Origin: Pectobacterium brasiliense
GTDB lineage: Bacteria; Pseudomonadota; Gammaproteobacteria; Enterobacterales; Enterobacteriaceae
NCBI RefSeq assembly: GCF_016950255.1
Contig: NZ_JACGFN010000001.1
Location: 2,046,001 to 2,110,000 of the forward strand
Length of the DNA: 64,000 bases
Reading direction: 5' to 3'
Position numbers and translations under genes: made by a program
Notes under the pieces: generated by a model
What the model saw: only the letters and a program-made list of their open reading frames with translations
Told to the model about the DNA's origin: nothing
The model's database searches: none
Part shown: piece by piece, positions 36,051-45,369 of the stretch
Numbering within the stretch: position 1 is the stretch's first letter
Layout of the letters: every line of letters starts with the position of its first letter

Positions 36051-36944
36051 TTACACCACGCCGGTATCCACGCGCTTACCGATATCTTTTAGCTGCGAGT
36101 ATTTTTCTAACAGGCTGGGTGCGTCGTCCAGACTCATGGCAAACATCCACATGTAGGTCATCACCGAATAGATATGCCCCGCATTGGTTCCGCCGTTAAG
36201 CGTCATATACACAATCGTCAGTGAAAACAGGACCGCAGCGGCGGCACCGATAGCCAGATAGCCCAGCGCCTCACGATCCGACAGGCGAATGCGCAGCCCG
36301 GCCAGCACATGGTAATGCTTGGTCAATGAAGCCGCCGTCGCGCTGTTGACAAAGCCAACCTCTTTTTCCAGACGGTTATTTAATTTGCCAAACAAGGCTT
36401 CATTCTTTCGCGTGTAACTTGGCAGGAACAGGGAAAAAAACAGCAGAATCACGATGCAGGCAGCGCCCGCCCAGAACTCAATCACCAGCAGCATCACCGC
36501 CGCACCGGTGATCGACGCCAGCGACGTGATCAACACCGGGAGGTGAATTTCAAAAAAATCCACGAACTCGCGTGAGAGCGCTACGCGCGCCGCGATAGTT
36601 GAATGATTATGGTTTTCCTTTCTCTGCGCCAGAATCACCGGTACGGCCAGTGCCGCATAAATACGGGCAAACGTGCGGGTATCCACGCTGCGCCGTGCAG
36701 CGCCAATCGCCCACATAATGAAAACCATCAGCGCATACAGCACTGCATGCCAAGGCTGAGCGTTCAGAATCGCGTTAATGGCGAAGCCTGCCATCAAGGG
36801 GTAAAGCAGATAAGTCACATTCTCTGCCACCACTAGCAGCAGGGTGAGAATCAGTTTTTTGCCATGCAGCTTGCCAAGTTTTTTAAGGGTGACAGCAGCA
36901 CTATGCGAAACCTTGACCGGTTCGCTGATATTATGGGTTTGCAT
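36051..36944 (-). CDS. ABC-exporter-type six-helix membrane protein without ATPase domain
   Basis: 297-residue integral membrane protein resembling only the transmembrane domain of an ABC exporter: about six helices, with coupling regions such as NRLEKEVGFVNSATAASLTKHYHVLAGLRIRLSDREA. There is no Walker A, signature or Walker B motif, and no separate ATPase gene next to it. The start is ATG 36944 (MQTHNISEPVKVS); the frame extends to 37010 across the operators. It is divergent from a TetR gene. It could be an orphan half-transporter or act with an ATPase encoded elsewhere. Confidence 0.78.
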   Translation of the reverse strand: MQTHNISEPVKVSHSAAVTLKKLGKLHGKKLILTLLLVVAENVTYLLYPLMAGFAINAILNAQPWHAVLYALMVFIMWAIGAARRSVDTRTFARIYAALAVPVILAQRKENHNHSTIAARVALSREFVDFFEIHLPVLITSLASITGAAVMLLVIEFWAGAACIVILLFFSLFLPSYTRKNEALFGKLNNRLEKEVGFVNSATAASLTKHYHVLAGLRIRLSDREALGYLAIGAAAAVLFSLTIVYMTLNGGTNAGHIYSVMTYMWMFAMSLDDAPSLLEKYSQLKDIGKRVDTGVV

Positions 36945-36970
36945 GAGAATCGTATTTAACAGAGTTATAC

Positions 36971-37018
36971 TTGAGCGGTTGCTCAAGAAGCAAAAAGTGT
37001 ATTTGAGCACTTGCTCAA
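36971..37018. promoter_or_regulatory. Paired TetR operators
   Basis: Two copies of a 16-base palindrome, TTGAGC-GGTT-GCTCAA at 36971-36986 and TTGAGC-ACTT-GCTCAA at 37003-37018. Their centres are 32 bases apart (about three helical turns), and they lie between divergent genes. Confidence 0.85.
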
Positions 37019-37037
37019 AGTCAACGCGGGGACAGTA

Positions 37038-37610
37038 ATGAAAGAGACGACGAAAGCGCTAAAAGACAAAATCCTTGATGGCGCAATCGAGCTGTTTATT
37101 GAGAAAGGCATAGAGAAAGTGACGACGCGCGAACTGGCGGAACACGTTGGTATTTCGCGCAGCCATATTTATCACTACTTTCCTGACTGGCAAACGCTGT
37201 CGATTGAGGCGCTAACGGCATTCATGCTGGCGGATTTGGAAGAGGTCGCGGCAGAAATCGCCACATTGCCGCCGAAAGAGAAACTGCATGAGCTAGTGAA
37301 AAATTACCTGCCGGATACCACGGACGTCATCTGGAATCTGTATGGATCGCTATGGCAGTTGGCCGTTCACAATACCGCTTACGCTGAACTCGCCCATGTC
37401 ATGACAGGAAAATGGTCTGCCTTACTGGAAGAGATTATTGCATCAGGCGTCGCGTCCGGTACCTTTAAAAATACCGATATCCAGCGCGTTTCTCGCCAAT
37501 TGGACGCGCTGTTAAACGGCTACTCTGATCACCTGATTATTAATCCATCCCCTGCCGATTTTCAGCAGGCAATTGAAGATATTGATGATTTCATACAACG
37601 CGTGTTGTGA
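37038..37610 (+). CDS. TetR-family regulator of the ABC-like membrane protein
   Basis: 190-residue TetR-type protein with helix-turn-helix VTTRELAEHVGISRSHIYHYFPD (about 28-50). ATG 37038 follows GGGGAC; the frame opens 27 bases earlier inside the operator. The two flanking palindromes cover its own promoter and that of the divergent membrane protein, indicating autoregulation and control of its neighbour. Confidence 0.88.
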   Translation: MKETTKALKDKILDGAIELFIEKGIEKVTTRELAEHVGISRSHIYHYFPDWQTLSIEALTAFMLADLEEVAAEIATLPPKEKLHELVKNYLPDTTDVIWNLYGSLWQLAVHNTAYAELAHVMTGKWSALLEEIIASGVASGTFKNTDIQRVSRQLDALLNGYSDHLIINPSPADFQQAIEDIDDFIQRVL

Positions 37611-37686
37611 ATCACATGAACAGTACGTCCAGAATGGCATGACATCTAAAATAGCGATTAATGTGTACATACTGCGTCAATACACA

Positions 37687-38157
37687 TTAGTCCCGGATGT
37701 TACATGCCATTTTTGATTGGACGGTGCTAATCAAGTAGGAATGCTTCGTCAACATTTCGAACTGGATGACATCATTTTCAGCCAGAATAGGGATTGCCTC
37801 ATCGGGAGCGTTATCATTACCGTTTTTATTCATCGCGATATTGTTCACCACCAGACGATTCCCTTCCCAAACAGAATCAAAGCTGAACGTACGCCGAATC
37901 GTCAGCGGCACACCATCCTCGCCGATGTAAAAACCGTTGACTAAAACCAGCGCTCTATTTTGTTTATTTAAATAAAAATAGACGTCATATTCCTTTCTGA
38001 TGTTCTGATCTTCTGCGTAGAGTTTTACTTCACCCTGACATATCAGAGGGTTTCGGTATAAATTGCTTTTTAAATAAAAAAGGGTTCCCAGAGAAAATGA
38101 AATAAAAAGCACCAATGTGGTGCAAAAAAATTTCTTTCTGACTTTAATTATTAACAT
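37687..38157 (-). CDS. Small membrane-anchored partner of the ToxR-like regulator
   Basis: 156-residue protein with one N-terminal membrane segment (about 10-28) and a predicted periplasmic domain containing two cysteines (PLICQGE and KMACNIRD). I do not recognise a family by sequence. It overlaps the upstream regulator gene by 14 bases, so they are translationally coupled. The layout resembles E. coli yqeI-yqeJ and other ToxR/ToxS-like pairs, where the small protein stabilises the regulator's periplasmic domain. Confidence 0.72.
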   Translation of the reverse strand: MLIIKVRKKFFCTTLVLFISFSLGTLFYLKSNLYRNPLICQGEVKLYAEDQNIRKEYDVYFYLNKQNRALVLVNGFYIGEDGVPLTIRRTFSFDSVWEGNRLVVNNIAMNKNGNDNAPDEAIPILAENDVIQFEMLTKHSYLISTVQSKMACNIRD

Positions 38158-38929
38158 AAGTTATACATCCACTCCCGTCTTTCTTGCAGGAAATAACGAT
38201 TTCACTTTTCTTATCCAGCATTCCAGAGATGACAATTTTTTTCGACAGGAAGAACAATGTGTTCTCTGAACATAGGTTTTCATAGTCGGTAGGTAGTGGA
38301 TAACCCACGCTGTCATATAAATAGAAAAGATCGCATTTCCCGCTCATCTTCACGTCAACAAGGTGCCGATACGGGAAACGGTTTGCGTTACCTAACGCGA
38401 ACAGAATAACCCCCACTATCATTATCCAGATGAGAAGAAACCGGGTGTATTGTTGTGTTTTTACGGGCTCAGATATGGCGTGGTGTTTTATGGAGAACGG
38501 TTTTTTTTCTTTATAAACATCATCTTCCACTTTCTCTTCTACGTTCCCTTCTACCGCCTGATGTGATGTTTCTTTCTCACCTCCTCCCCTATCCGCCTCC
38601 AGATAGGAAACAATGCTTTCCACGTTAAAAACAATACCTAGCTTAGGAATAGTCACAATCGAATCCGCCAGGTCAAATTCGCGTAATACCTTCCTTAACA
38701 GAGATAAATAGTTGTTTAGATTATTAAGAGAAGGGCAAAGCGCGTGCTTTTCTAGTGCCTCCTTTAACAAAAAATCTCGGCTTAGCGTTACCCCCTGATT
38801 CTCAATGAGCAAACAGAGCAATCGAGAAATAGGAAAGCTCAGAGAGATTGCTTCATTTTCACGTTCTATCCATGCAAGCGTTCCTTCTCCTTCATTAAAA
38901 ATGATTTGATCATTAATCAAATAAACCAT
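38144..38929 (-). CDS. ToxR/CadC-like membrane-bound winged-helix regulator
   Basis: 261-residue regulator. An N-terminal OmpR/PhoB-type winged helix (about 1-110; LTLSRDFLLKEAL-like VTLSRDFLLKEAL, then LNNYLSLLRKVL and TIPKLGIVFNVE) precedes an acidic, charged linker. One membrane helix (about 164-181, FLLIWIMIVGVILFALG) and a periplasmic tail with several cysteines follow. It binds DNA from the membrane. The fimbrial operon starts about 690 bases away on the other strand and is a likely target. AT-rich. Confidence 0.82.
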   Translation of the reverse strand: MVYLINDQIIFNEGEGTLAWIERENEAISLSFPISRLLCLLIENQGVTLSRDFLLKEALEKHALCPSLNNLNNYLSLLRKVLREFDLADSIVTIPKLGIVFNVESIVSYLEADRGGGEKETSHQAVEGNVEEKVEDDVYKEKKPFSIKHHAISEPVKTQQYTRFLLIWIMIVGVILFALGNANRFPYRHLVDVKMSGKCDLFYLYDSVGYPLPTDYENLCSENTLFFLSKKIVISGMLDKKSEIVISCKKDGSGCITYVNN

Positions 38930-39621
38930 ACATGCTTTTCCATCGAGATTAAGAAGCGCTATTCGTTTGTTATAATCAGCCTGATAGATACATTATTTAT
39001 GATGATAAAACCTATGGAATAGTCTTAAAATCACCATACCACAACAAAAAAAATACGTTATCTATAAAATCAAAAACAATTATATATCTCTATTCACAGG
39101 CTCTATCTCAGGCAAGGATAAAAACTTACCTATTTATTGTCAAAGATTATTTACTCTTCATTTAAGAACTATGTAAATAAAAAGACATTTCATTATTTTT
39201 ACAAACCAATAGATATTCCGTACTAACACATACTAAAGACGAAGAATAACAAATAACACATTGAATTAAATGAACTATCTTGATAATTATATTTATAGCT
39301 TATAATTTCCCCCTGGAACATGAAAACAAAAAAACAGAATAAAAAACTAAATAAACGTAAATTTAAAACATTTGATCTAAATAAAAGTAATTAATTCAAT
39401 ATATTTGACCACAAAATCATTCAACACTACGATACATCCAGTTTCAGCGTCGCTGGTTAGGCAAGCGGAAATATATTCTCCGCATGAAACACGAAAAGCC
39501 ACCAATCAGTCAGAAAAGACATTACAAAAGAGAAGGCATTACTCGTTATACATGAATGTGTGAACATTCAGGCGAGTCATGCTCATTTTTTAAATAAAGT
39601 AACCAACCGAGAGAGCATAAT
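38930..39621. other. Very AT-rich region upstream of the fimbrial operon
   Basis: About 690 bases with no gene, rich in A and T tracts, between the divergent ToxR-like gene and the fimbrial major subunit. Such DNA is typical of H-NS-silenced promoters that a ToxR-like activator can open. I saw no invertible repeat pair that would suggest a phase switch. Confidence 0.6.
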
Positions 39622-40170
39622 ATGAAATTATCAAAGATCACCCTGGCATCCCTCATCTCCGTGATATTTTCTGTCGGCGCACATGCCGCAGATTCACATA
39701 ATGGATCGGTGACGTTTAAAGGAAAAATTATTGATACTCCCTGCTCAGTATCTCAGGATGATTTGCACCAAACGATCGAGTTTGGCGAAATCAGCAAAAC
39801 GGTGTTGGAAAACGGCGGCACGTCAGAAATCAAACCGTTTGATATCACATTAAAAGATTGCAGTCTGGATACCGCCACCAGCGCCAAAATTGTTTTCTCC
39901 GGCGGCGTAGCATCTGGAACCAATAATGAACTGCTGGCATTAAACGGCAGTGCAACCGGTGCGGGTATTGCCGTAGAACGCGTCGGCGAAAAAATTAAAT
40001 TCGACGGAACCACACCAGCCGTTCCTGCTACGCCGCTGGCAAATGGAGATAATATTTTCTCCTTCACGTCTTATGTCGCAAAACTGCCAACACCACAGGA
40101 AGGGGAATCGCCAGTCATCACAACAGGTTCCTTCGCCAGCACGGCTAATTTTGTTGTGTCCTATCAATAA
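39622..40170 (+). CDS. Fimbrial major subunit
   Basis: 182-residue pilin of the chaperone-usher class. It has a signal peptide (to about residue 22, VGAHA/ADS), the paired cysteines of the pilin fold (C41 in DTPCSV and C80 in LKDCSL), and the C-terminal donor-strand partner TANFVVSYQ with penultimate tyrosine. AGAGAG precedes the ATG. First gene of the operon, followed by a stable hairpin that may raise its mRNA level over the later genes. Confidence 0.92.
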   Translation: MKLSKITLASLISVIFSVGAHAADSHNGSVTFKGKIIDTPCSVSQDDLHQTIEFGEISKTVLENGGTSEIKPFDITLKDCSLDTATSAKIVFSGGVASGTNNELLALNGSATGAGIAVERVGEKIKFDGTTPAVPATPLANGDNIFSFTSYVAKLPTPQEGESPVITTGSFASTANFVVSYQ

Positions 40171-40176
40171 AATCCC

Positions 40177-40208
40177 ATTGCGCTAACAATCTATTGCGCT
40201 AACAACAG
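40177..40208 (+). repeat. 16-base tandem duplication after the pilin gene
   Basis: ATTGCGCTAACAATCT is followed directly by ATTGCGCTAACAACAG, a recent duplication just after the pilin stop codon. Confidence 0.7.
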
Positions 40209-40224
40209 GGTATCGATAATCAAA

Positions 40225-40243
40225 TGGGGAGGACACCTCCCCT
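40225..40243 (+). terminator. Hairpin between pilin and usher genes
   Basis: Stem GGGGAGG / CCTCCCC with a 3-base loop and no T-run. It probably acts as a partial terminator or 3' stabiliser that favours the major subunit transcript. Confidence 0.55.
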
Positions 40244-40277
40244 ATACCCATATTATTCCTCATATCGATTGATATGA

Positions 40278-42818
40278 ATGGATAACCACAACGCGACATG
40301 TTTTCAAGCACCTATTCCTATGGCAATGAAAAATATTACGTTCAAAGAAAAAATAAAACCCGCGTTATTTCGTTACGGTTTTTTTATTTTTTCTTTGAAT
40401 ACAACATCGCTCAGTGCAACGGAATTTAACGTTAACGTACTGGATGTCGACGATCGTAATGACATTGATCTTAGCCATTTTTCCGATCCCGAATATGTCA
40501 CACCCGGTACCTATCTTTTATCAATAAAAGTCAACGCGCGTGAAATACAACAGCAAATGGTTAGCTACCTGCCAGAAGGCAATCATCGCGCTCAGCCAAC
40601 CGCCTGCCTTTCACCCGAACTCGTCGATAAACTGGCGCTGAAAAAAGAGGCGCGTGACAAAGCCGAATTATGGAATAACGGCGCATGTGTCGATCTGACG
40701 CCTATTGCTGGCGTCACCGTCTCTAACCAGATAGGCATGGGAACGCTAAATATTACGATCCCGCAGGCCTGGCTAGCGTACAGCGATCGCAACTGGATTC
40801 CCCCCGAGCAATGGGACCACGGCATCGGCGGTGCGCTGCTGGACTACAACCTCGTCGGAAACGTGCGCCGTGATACCAACGGCAAAGGCACATCACACTA
40901 TCTCAGCAGCTACGGCACCACTGGATTTAATCAGGGAGCCTGGCGTTACCGTGCCGATTACCGCTATTTTCTGCAAAAATCGCGCAACGCGAATCGCGAT
41001 AGCTTCTCGTGGGATCAGTTTTATGCCTATCGTCCGCTGCCAACGCTTTCAGCCGATCTCAAGCTGGGGGAAATGTATTTCAGCAGCAATCTGTTCGATA
41101 GCTATCGCTTTACCGGCGTGTCATTAGCCAATAACGAGAACATGCTTCCCCCTTCGCTGCGCGGCTACGCGCCCGAAATTCGCGGTGTCGCTAAATCAAA
41201 CGCAACGGTGACCGTCACACAAAATGGCAGGCTGATCTATGAAACCACCGTGCCTGCTGGCCCCTTTGCCATTCAGGATATGAAAAACGGTGTCAGCGGG
41301 ACGCTGGATGTCCGCGTGACGGAAGAAGATGGCACGGTGACGACATTCCAGACCGAATCGGCCAACCTGCCTTACCTGACGCGACCGGGACACGTGCAGT
41401 ACAAACTCGCCGCGGGTAAACCTTCGAATACCAACCACCGTCTGCAAGGCCCAGCCTTTTCTGCCGCCGAAGCCTCGTGGGGATTATCCAACGCGTGGTC
41501 GGTGTACGGCGGCGGTATATTGTCCGATGGCTATCAGTCCTGGTCGGCGGGCATAGGGAAAAACCTTTACCTGCTGGGCGCGCTGTCGGCAGATATCACA
41601 CAGTCACGCGCGACGCTTCCGGCAACGTCCGCATCGCAGATGGGGCATGCCTTCTCACTTAACTGGTCTAAATACTTCAACTCGATCGATAGCCAGATCA
41701 GTTTCGCGGGCTACCGTTTTTCAGAGAAGACCTACATGAGCATGGCGCAGTATCTCTATGCGCTGAATCTCGATAGCCGCTATCGCAATGAAAAAGAGCG
41801 CTACACCATCACGCTCTCCAAAAACTTCGCGACGCGGGAATCATCCTCCGTGCTGAGCGGGCTATCGACCTACATTACCTATACGCGCCAAACCTACTGG
41901 AATGAAGCCGAGCAGGATCGCTACGGGGTTTCACTGAACAAGTACTTCGATATCGGCGCAGTTAAAGGCATTGCCGCGAATCTCTCGGTCTATCGCACCG
42001 AATTCAACCGCCGTACCGATGACAGCCTGTATCTGAGCTTTTCTATCCCGCTCGGAGAGAAAGATCGCCTGAGCTACAGCATGGGGCGCTATAACGACGG
42101 CAGCAATCAGGCGCTGACCTATTCCAATAACGCCGATCCGCGCCGCACCTGGAACCTGAGCACCCGGCATGACAGCAAAGAGAATACCTATCTGAGCGGC
42201 AACTATACCCATCTGGCACCGATGACGGACGCCACCGTGGGCGTCGCCTGGCAGCAGGATCGCTATACCTACCTGAACGGTTCACTGCGCGGCGGGATTA
42301 CCGCCACCCGCCACGGCGTCGCAGCACACCCGAAAGGCAATCAGGGCGGCACCCGCATCATGGTCGATGCGGGTCAAGCGGGCGTGCCGTTCACCGGTAG
42401 TCAGGTCGAGACTAACCGCTATGGCCTGGCCGTGATTGCTGGCACCAGCAGCTACTACGACGTATCGACCCGCATTGATGTACAGAAATTACCGCAACAC
42501 ATTGAAGCGGTGACGACGGTGATTCAGGGCACGCTGACCGAAGGCGCCATCGGCTACCGCAAATTCGACGTAGTGAGCGGGGCAAAAATTATGGCGCACG
42601 TCGCGCTGGCCGATGGCAAAAATCCCCCGTTCGCCGCCCAGATCAAAAACAAGAAAGGCCGCGATATCGCCATGATCACCAACGGCGGGCAGGCCTACAT
42701 CACGGGCGTGTCGCCTGACGAAACGTTGTCCGTCATCTGGGAGGGCAGAACACAGTGCGCCATCACCCTACCCGCCACCTTAAATCACCTTGATGCCCTG
42801 CTGCTTCCCTGTAAATAA
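40278..42818 (+). CDS. Fimbrial usher protein
   Basis: Outer-membrane assembly platform for the pilus, 846 residues as written. After an N-terminal export signal it shows the usher N-domain (FNVNVLDVDDRNDIDLSHFS), then a 24-strand barrel region with RGYAPEIRGVAKSNATVTVTQNGRLIYETTVPAGPF, and C-terminal plug-like domains ending in paired cysteines (TQCAITLP ... LLPCK). The start is uncertain: ATG 40278 lacks a ribosome site, and ATG 40320 or 40326 just ahead of the signal helix are alternatives. Confidence 0.92.
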   Translation: MDNHNATCFQAPIPMAMKNITFKEKIKPALFRYGFFIFSLNTTSLSATEFNVNVLDVDDRNDIDLSHFSDPEYVTPGTYLLSIKVNAREIQQQMVSYLPEGNHRAQPTACLSPELVDKLALKKEARDKAELWNNGACVDLTPIAGVTVSNQIGMGTLNITIPQAWLAYSDRNWIPPEQWDHGIGGALLDYNLVGNVRRDTNGKGTSHYLSSYGTTGFNQGAWRYRADYRYFLQKSRNANRDSFSWDQFYAYRPLPTLSADLKLGEMYFSSNLFDSYRFTGVSLANNENMLPPSLRGYAPEIRGVAKSNATVTVTQNGRLIYETTVPAGPFAIQDMKNGVSGTLDVRVTEEDGTVTTFQTESANLPYLTRPGHVQYKLAAGKPSNTNHRLQGPAFSAAEASWGLSNAWSVYGGGILSDGYQSWSAGIGKNLYLLGALSADITQSRATLPATSASQMGHAFSLNWSKYFNSIDSQISFAGYRFSEKTYMSMAQYLYALNLDSRYRNEKERYTITLSKNFATRESSSVLSGLSTYITYTRQTYWNEAEQDRYGVSLNKYFDIGAVKGIAANLSVYRTEFNRRTDDSLYLSFSIPLGEKDRLSYSMGRYNDGSNQALTYSNNADPRRTWNLSTRHDSKENTYLSGNYTHLAPMTDATVGVAWQQDRYTYLNGSLRGGITATRHGVAAHPKGNQGGTRIMVDAGQAGVPFTGSQVETNRYGLAVIAGTSSYYDVSTRIDVQKLPQHIEAVTTVIQGTLTEGAIGYRKFDVVSGAKIMAHVALADGKNPPFAAQIKNKKGRDIAMITNGGQAYITGVSPDETLSVIWEGRTQCAITLPATLNHLDALLLPCK

Positions 42819-42855
42819 GCGGCGCGAAGAAAGAGAAAAATCTGGAGAGTACGTT

Positions 42856-43605
42856 ATGAAACACACATTTTATCAGCGAGCAGCAGGATTCCTCATCGGC
42901 TGCCTGTTTTTGATGCCCGCAGCCTATAGCGCCCTGAGCCTCGATCGCACCCGCGTTATTTTTAACGATGAGGAGCAATCAGCGACGGTCATGTTGATGA
43001 ACCAAAACGCGGAGAACCCGTTTCTGGCGCAGTCCTGGCTGACAGACGATCGGCACAATAAAGTGACGACGCCGCTGATGGTGCTGCCGCCGCTACAGCG
43101 CATCGAAGCAAAAGGATATAGCCTGATCCGTCTGGTCAAAACAGAACAAATCAGCCAATTGCCAACCGACCGCGAATCGCTGTTTTACCTTAACGTCCGG
43201 GAAATTCCGCCCAAGACGGACAAGCCCAACGTATTACAGATAGCCATTCAGTCTGAAATTAAGGTGTTCTTCCGCCCCCGTGGCGTAAAGCCAGCCAAAG
43301 ACGAAATATGGCAGGAAAAACTGATCGTCCGCAAAACGGGAAACACCTTTCAGGTAGAAAACCCCACGCCGTACTACATCACGGTCAGCGGCATCCTGAA
43401 ACAGCCCAAAGCGACGCGTGCCAACCCCACCAGCCTGCTGAAGGGAAACGCCTTTATGGTCGCGCCACGCTCAACGCTGTCGGTTGAGGTGAATGACGGT
43501 GCAGTCAATCGCTTCTATCTGTACTACGTCAATGACTACGGCGGCCATCTGGAGTTGCCTTTTACCTGCGTACAAAACCAGTGCCAGCCCGTCATTCGTA
43601 AATAA
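42856..43605 (+). CDS. Periplasmic fimbrial chaperone
   Basis: 249-residue PapD-like chaperone that holds pilus subunits by donor-strand complementation. Signal peptide to about residue 26 (PAAYS/ALS), the conserved arginine in SLDRTRVIFND, and the lysine in EIKVFFRPRGVK for anchoring the subunit C-terminus. GGAG precedes ATG 42856. It follows rather than precedes the usher gene, the order of pap-like operons. Confidence 0.92.
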   Translation: MKHTFYQRAAGFLIGCLFLMPAAYSALSLDRTRVIFNDEEQSATVMLMNQNAENPFLAQSWLTDDRHNKVTTPLMVLPPLQRIEAKGYSLIRLVKTEQISQLPTDRESLFYLNVREIPPKTDKPNVLQIAIQSEIKVFFRPRGVKPAKDEIWQEKLIVRKTGNTFQVENPTPYYITVSGILKQPKATRANPTSLLKGNAFMVAPRSTLSVEVNDGAVNRFYLYYVNDYGGHLELPFTCVQNQCQPVIRK

Positions 43606-43621
43606 GCCACAGGGAACCACT

Positions 43622-44656
43622 ATGTCTTGGTTAGCTGCTCGTCAACATCGCCATGTCGCCCTCTGCGCGTCGCTTTTTTTCGGCTTAACGACGTTTAACG
43701 CCAGCGCGCTGGAATGCCGGCTGGGCACCGTGACCGGCCCAGTAAACGATTATGAGGATATTGGTACGCTAAAAATCCCTGCGACCTTGCCGATTGGCAG
43801 CCGTCTGTGGACATCAAAACCCTATACCCGCAGCCTGGCCTGCTGGGCATATAAATCCGTGCGCCCGCAGGGCGAGATGTCCTACTTCTATCCCAACCCT
43901 GAAGGCAAGGTCATCAGCCAAGGCGTTGGAATTGGCATCATCTATAACGGTCAGGATCTCGGCGTGATTACCAACGGCGGCACCACCGCCTCTCGCGTGT
44001 CCACAGGGCAGTGGATCTCGCCGGGTCCCAGCGGCTCAAGGCCGCCCACCAATCCCACCATGCTAAATGTCACGGTGCAGCTCTACCTCGAAAAAACGGG
44101 AAATATCACCGATACCACGGCGGGAGTCGATTCGCTGCGCGTCTTCCAGATCGACGGTGAACTGGGCATAAACAACAAACCCGACAGCAACTATGGCCTA
44201 AGCCTGTCTGGACTACACGGCATCGACATTATGCAGTGCGCGGCAAATATCAACGTATCGCCCGATAGCTATGTCGACTTTGGTACGGTGAGAGCGTGGT
44301 CAGGTACGGAAGCGAATGCGCTGGCGCAAACGGAATTCCACATCAACGTATCGACCGACGGTGGAGAAGACTGCGGAAAGGGTTTCGATCTGGACATCAA
44401 CTTTGATGCCTCGTCGCGGGGAAATTCACTCGTCGGAATAGACGGCATGAATATGGGGAATGGTGCCACATTAAAAATCGAAGATATGCGCAGCGGTAAT
44501 AACGTGACGTTTAACCAGTTCATCGGTCTGGTTGATGGCTTAACGGCATCAAGCGGCATGATTGAACGGCGTTATACAGCCAAGCTCTATGCCTCCGGCC
44601 CCGCCGTGGTAGGCGATACCGAGAAAAATATTATTCTGCGGTTTAATTATCATTAA
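43622..44656 (+). CDS. Fimbrial tip adhesin
   Basis: 344-residue exported two-domain subunit. A signal peptide (to about 30, NASA/LEC) and an N-terminal lectin-like domain (about 30-205) precede a C-terminal pilin domain starting near DIMQCAANINVSP. The C-terminal domain has its cysteine pair and ends IILRFNYH for chaperone binding. The length and two-domain design are those of tip adhesins. The receptor is unknown. It lies 16 bases after the chaperone stop. Confidence 0.86.
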   Translation: MSWLAARQHRHVALCASLFFGLTTFNASALECRLGTVTGPVNDYEDIGTLKIPATLPIGSRLWTSKPYTRSLACWAYKSVRPQGEMSYFYPNPEGKVISQGVGIGIIYNGQDLGVITNGGTTASRVSTGQWISPGPSGSRPPTNPTMLNVTVQLYLEKTGNITDTTAGVDSLRVFQIDGELGINNKPDSNYGLSLSGLHGIDIMQCAANINVSPDSYVDFGTVRAWSGTEANALAQTEFHINVSTDGGEDCGKGFDLDINFDASSRGNSLVGIDGMNMGNGATLKIEDMRSGNNVTFNQFIGLVDGLTASSGMIERRYTAKLYASGPAVVGDTEKNIILRFNYH

Positions 44657-44683
44657 TCTGTCTTCCTACGCGAGATCGCAACG

Positions 44684-45253
44684 ATGATAAAAAATGACAA
44701 CACGGTAATGAAAGCCAGGCCACGCGGTGCATTACTCGCTTTCACACTCGCCATCTTGGCTCTGCCGTCGGGAACGTCCATCGCACAACAGATGTCATCA
44801 TTGGACGACCATGAAGTGACGTTTCACGTTTTAGTCGTCAATGCCGCCTGCAATGTGAGTACGGAGAGCAAGGCGATTGTGGTAGACATGAGTGAAGTCT
44901 CTGAGCGCACTTTAAAAGCCAATCGCTACGGCGACTGGCATGACTTCACGATTAACCTCACGGACTGCAATCTGGATACCTACCAAAACGTCACTATCCG
45001 TTTTTCAGGCAAAGAAGAACCACAATTACCCAAGCGGCTGGCGCTGGATACGCCTTCCGGTGCCAAAGGCATCGCGGTTGGCATTTATCATGCGAACAAA
45101 CTGGTCGGCATCAACAGCAGCACGGACAACATTGTTCTGCAAAGCGGAGACAACGCTATTCCCTTTTCAGCCCGCATCGAAAAGATACGCGACGATCTGA
45201 TTCAGTCCGGCGATTTTATGGCAACGGCGAATTTTACCTTGAGCTATTTATAG
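44684..45253 (+). CDS. Fimbrial minor subunit
   Basis: 189-residue pilin-like protein with signal peptide (to about 34, SIA/QQM), cysteines in NAACNVS and LTDCNLD and the C-terminal TANFTLSYL. It resembles the major subunit in outline (DCNLDT, ADSG-type loops) but has diverged. As last gene it is probably an adaptor or anchor/terminator subunit. Confidence 0.88.
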   Translation: MIKNDNTVMKARPRGALLAFTLAILALPSGTSIAQQMSSLDDHEVTFHVLVVNAACNVSTESKAIVVDMSEVSERTLKANRYGDWHDFTINLTDCNLDTYQNVTIRFSGKEEPQLPKRLALDTPSGAKGIAVGIYHANKLVGINSSTDNIVLQSGDNAIPFSARIEKIRDDLIQSGDFMATANFTLSYL

Positions 45254-45339
45254 CGGGTTGAGGGAAAAGTCGAGGCCGCCTCTGTTTTTACCAAACACCG
45301 GCGGCACACGCATTATTCACTCACGGCTAAAGTTATTTG

Positions 45340-45369
45340 TTAGCCGCTCCCCTATTCGCTAGCGGCTAA
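45340..45369. terminator. Hairpin at the end of the fimbrial operon
   Basis: Stem TTAGCCGCT / AGCGGCTAA around a 12-base loop followed by AAAA on plus. It overlaps the stop of the convergent DUF2569-like gene. Confidence 0.55.
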
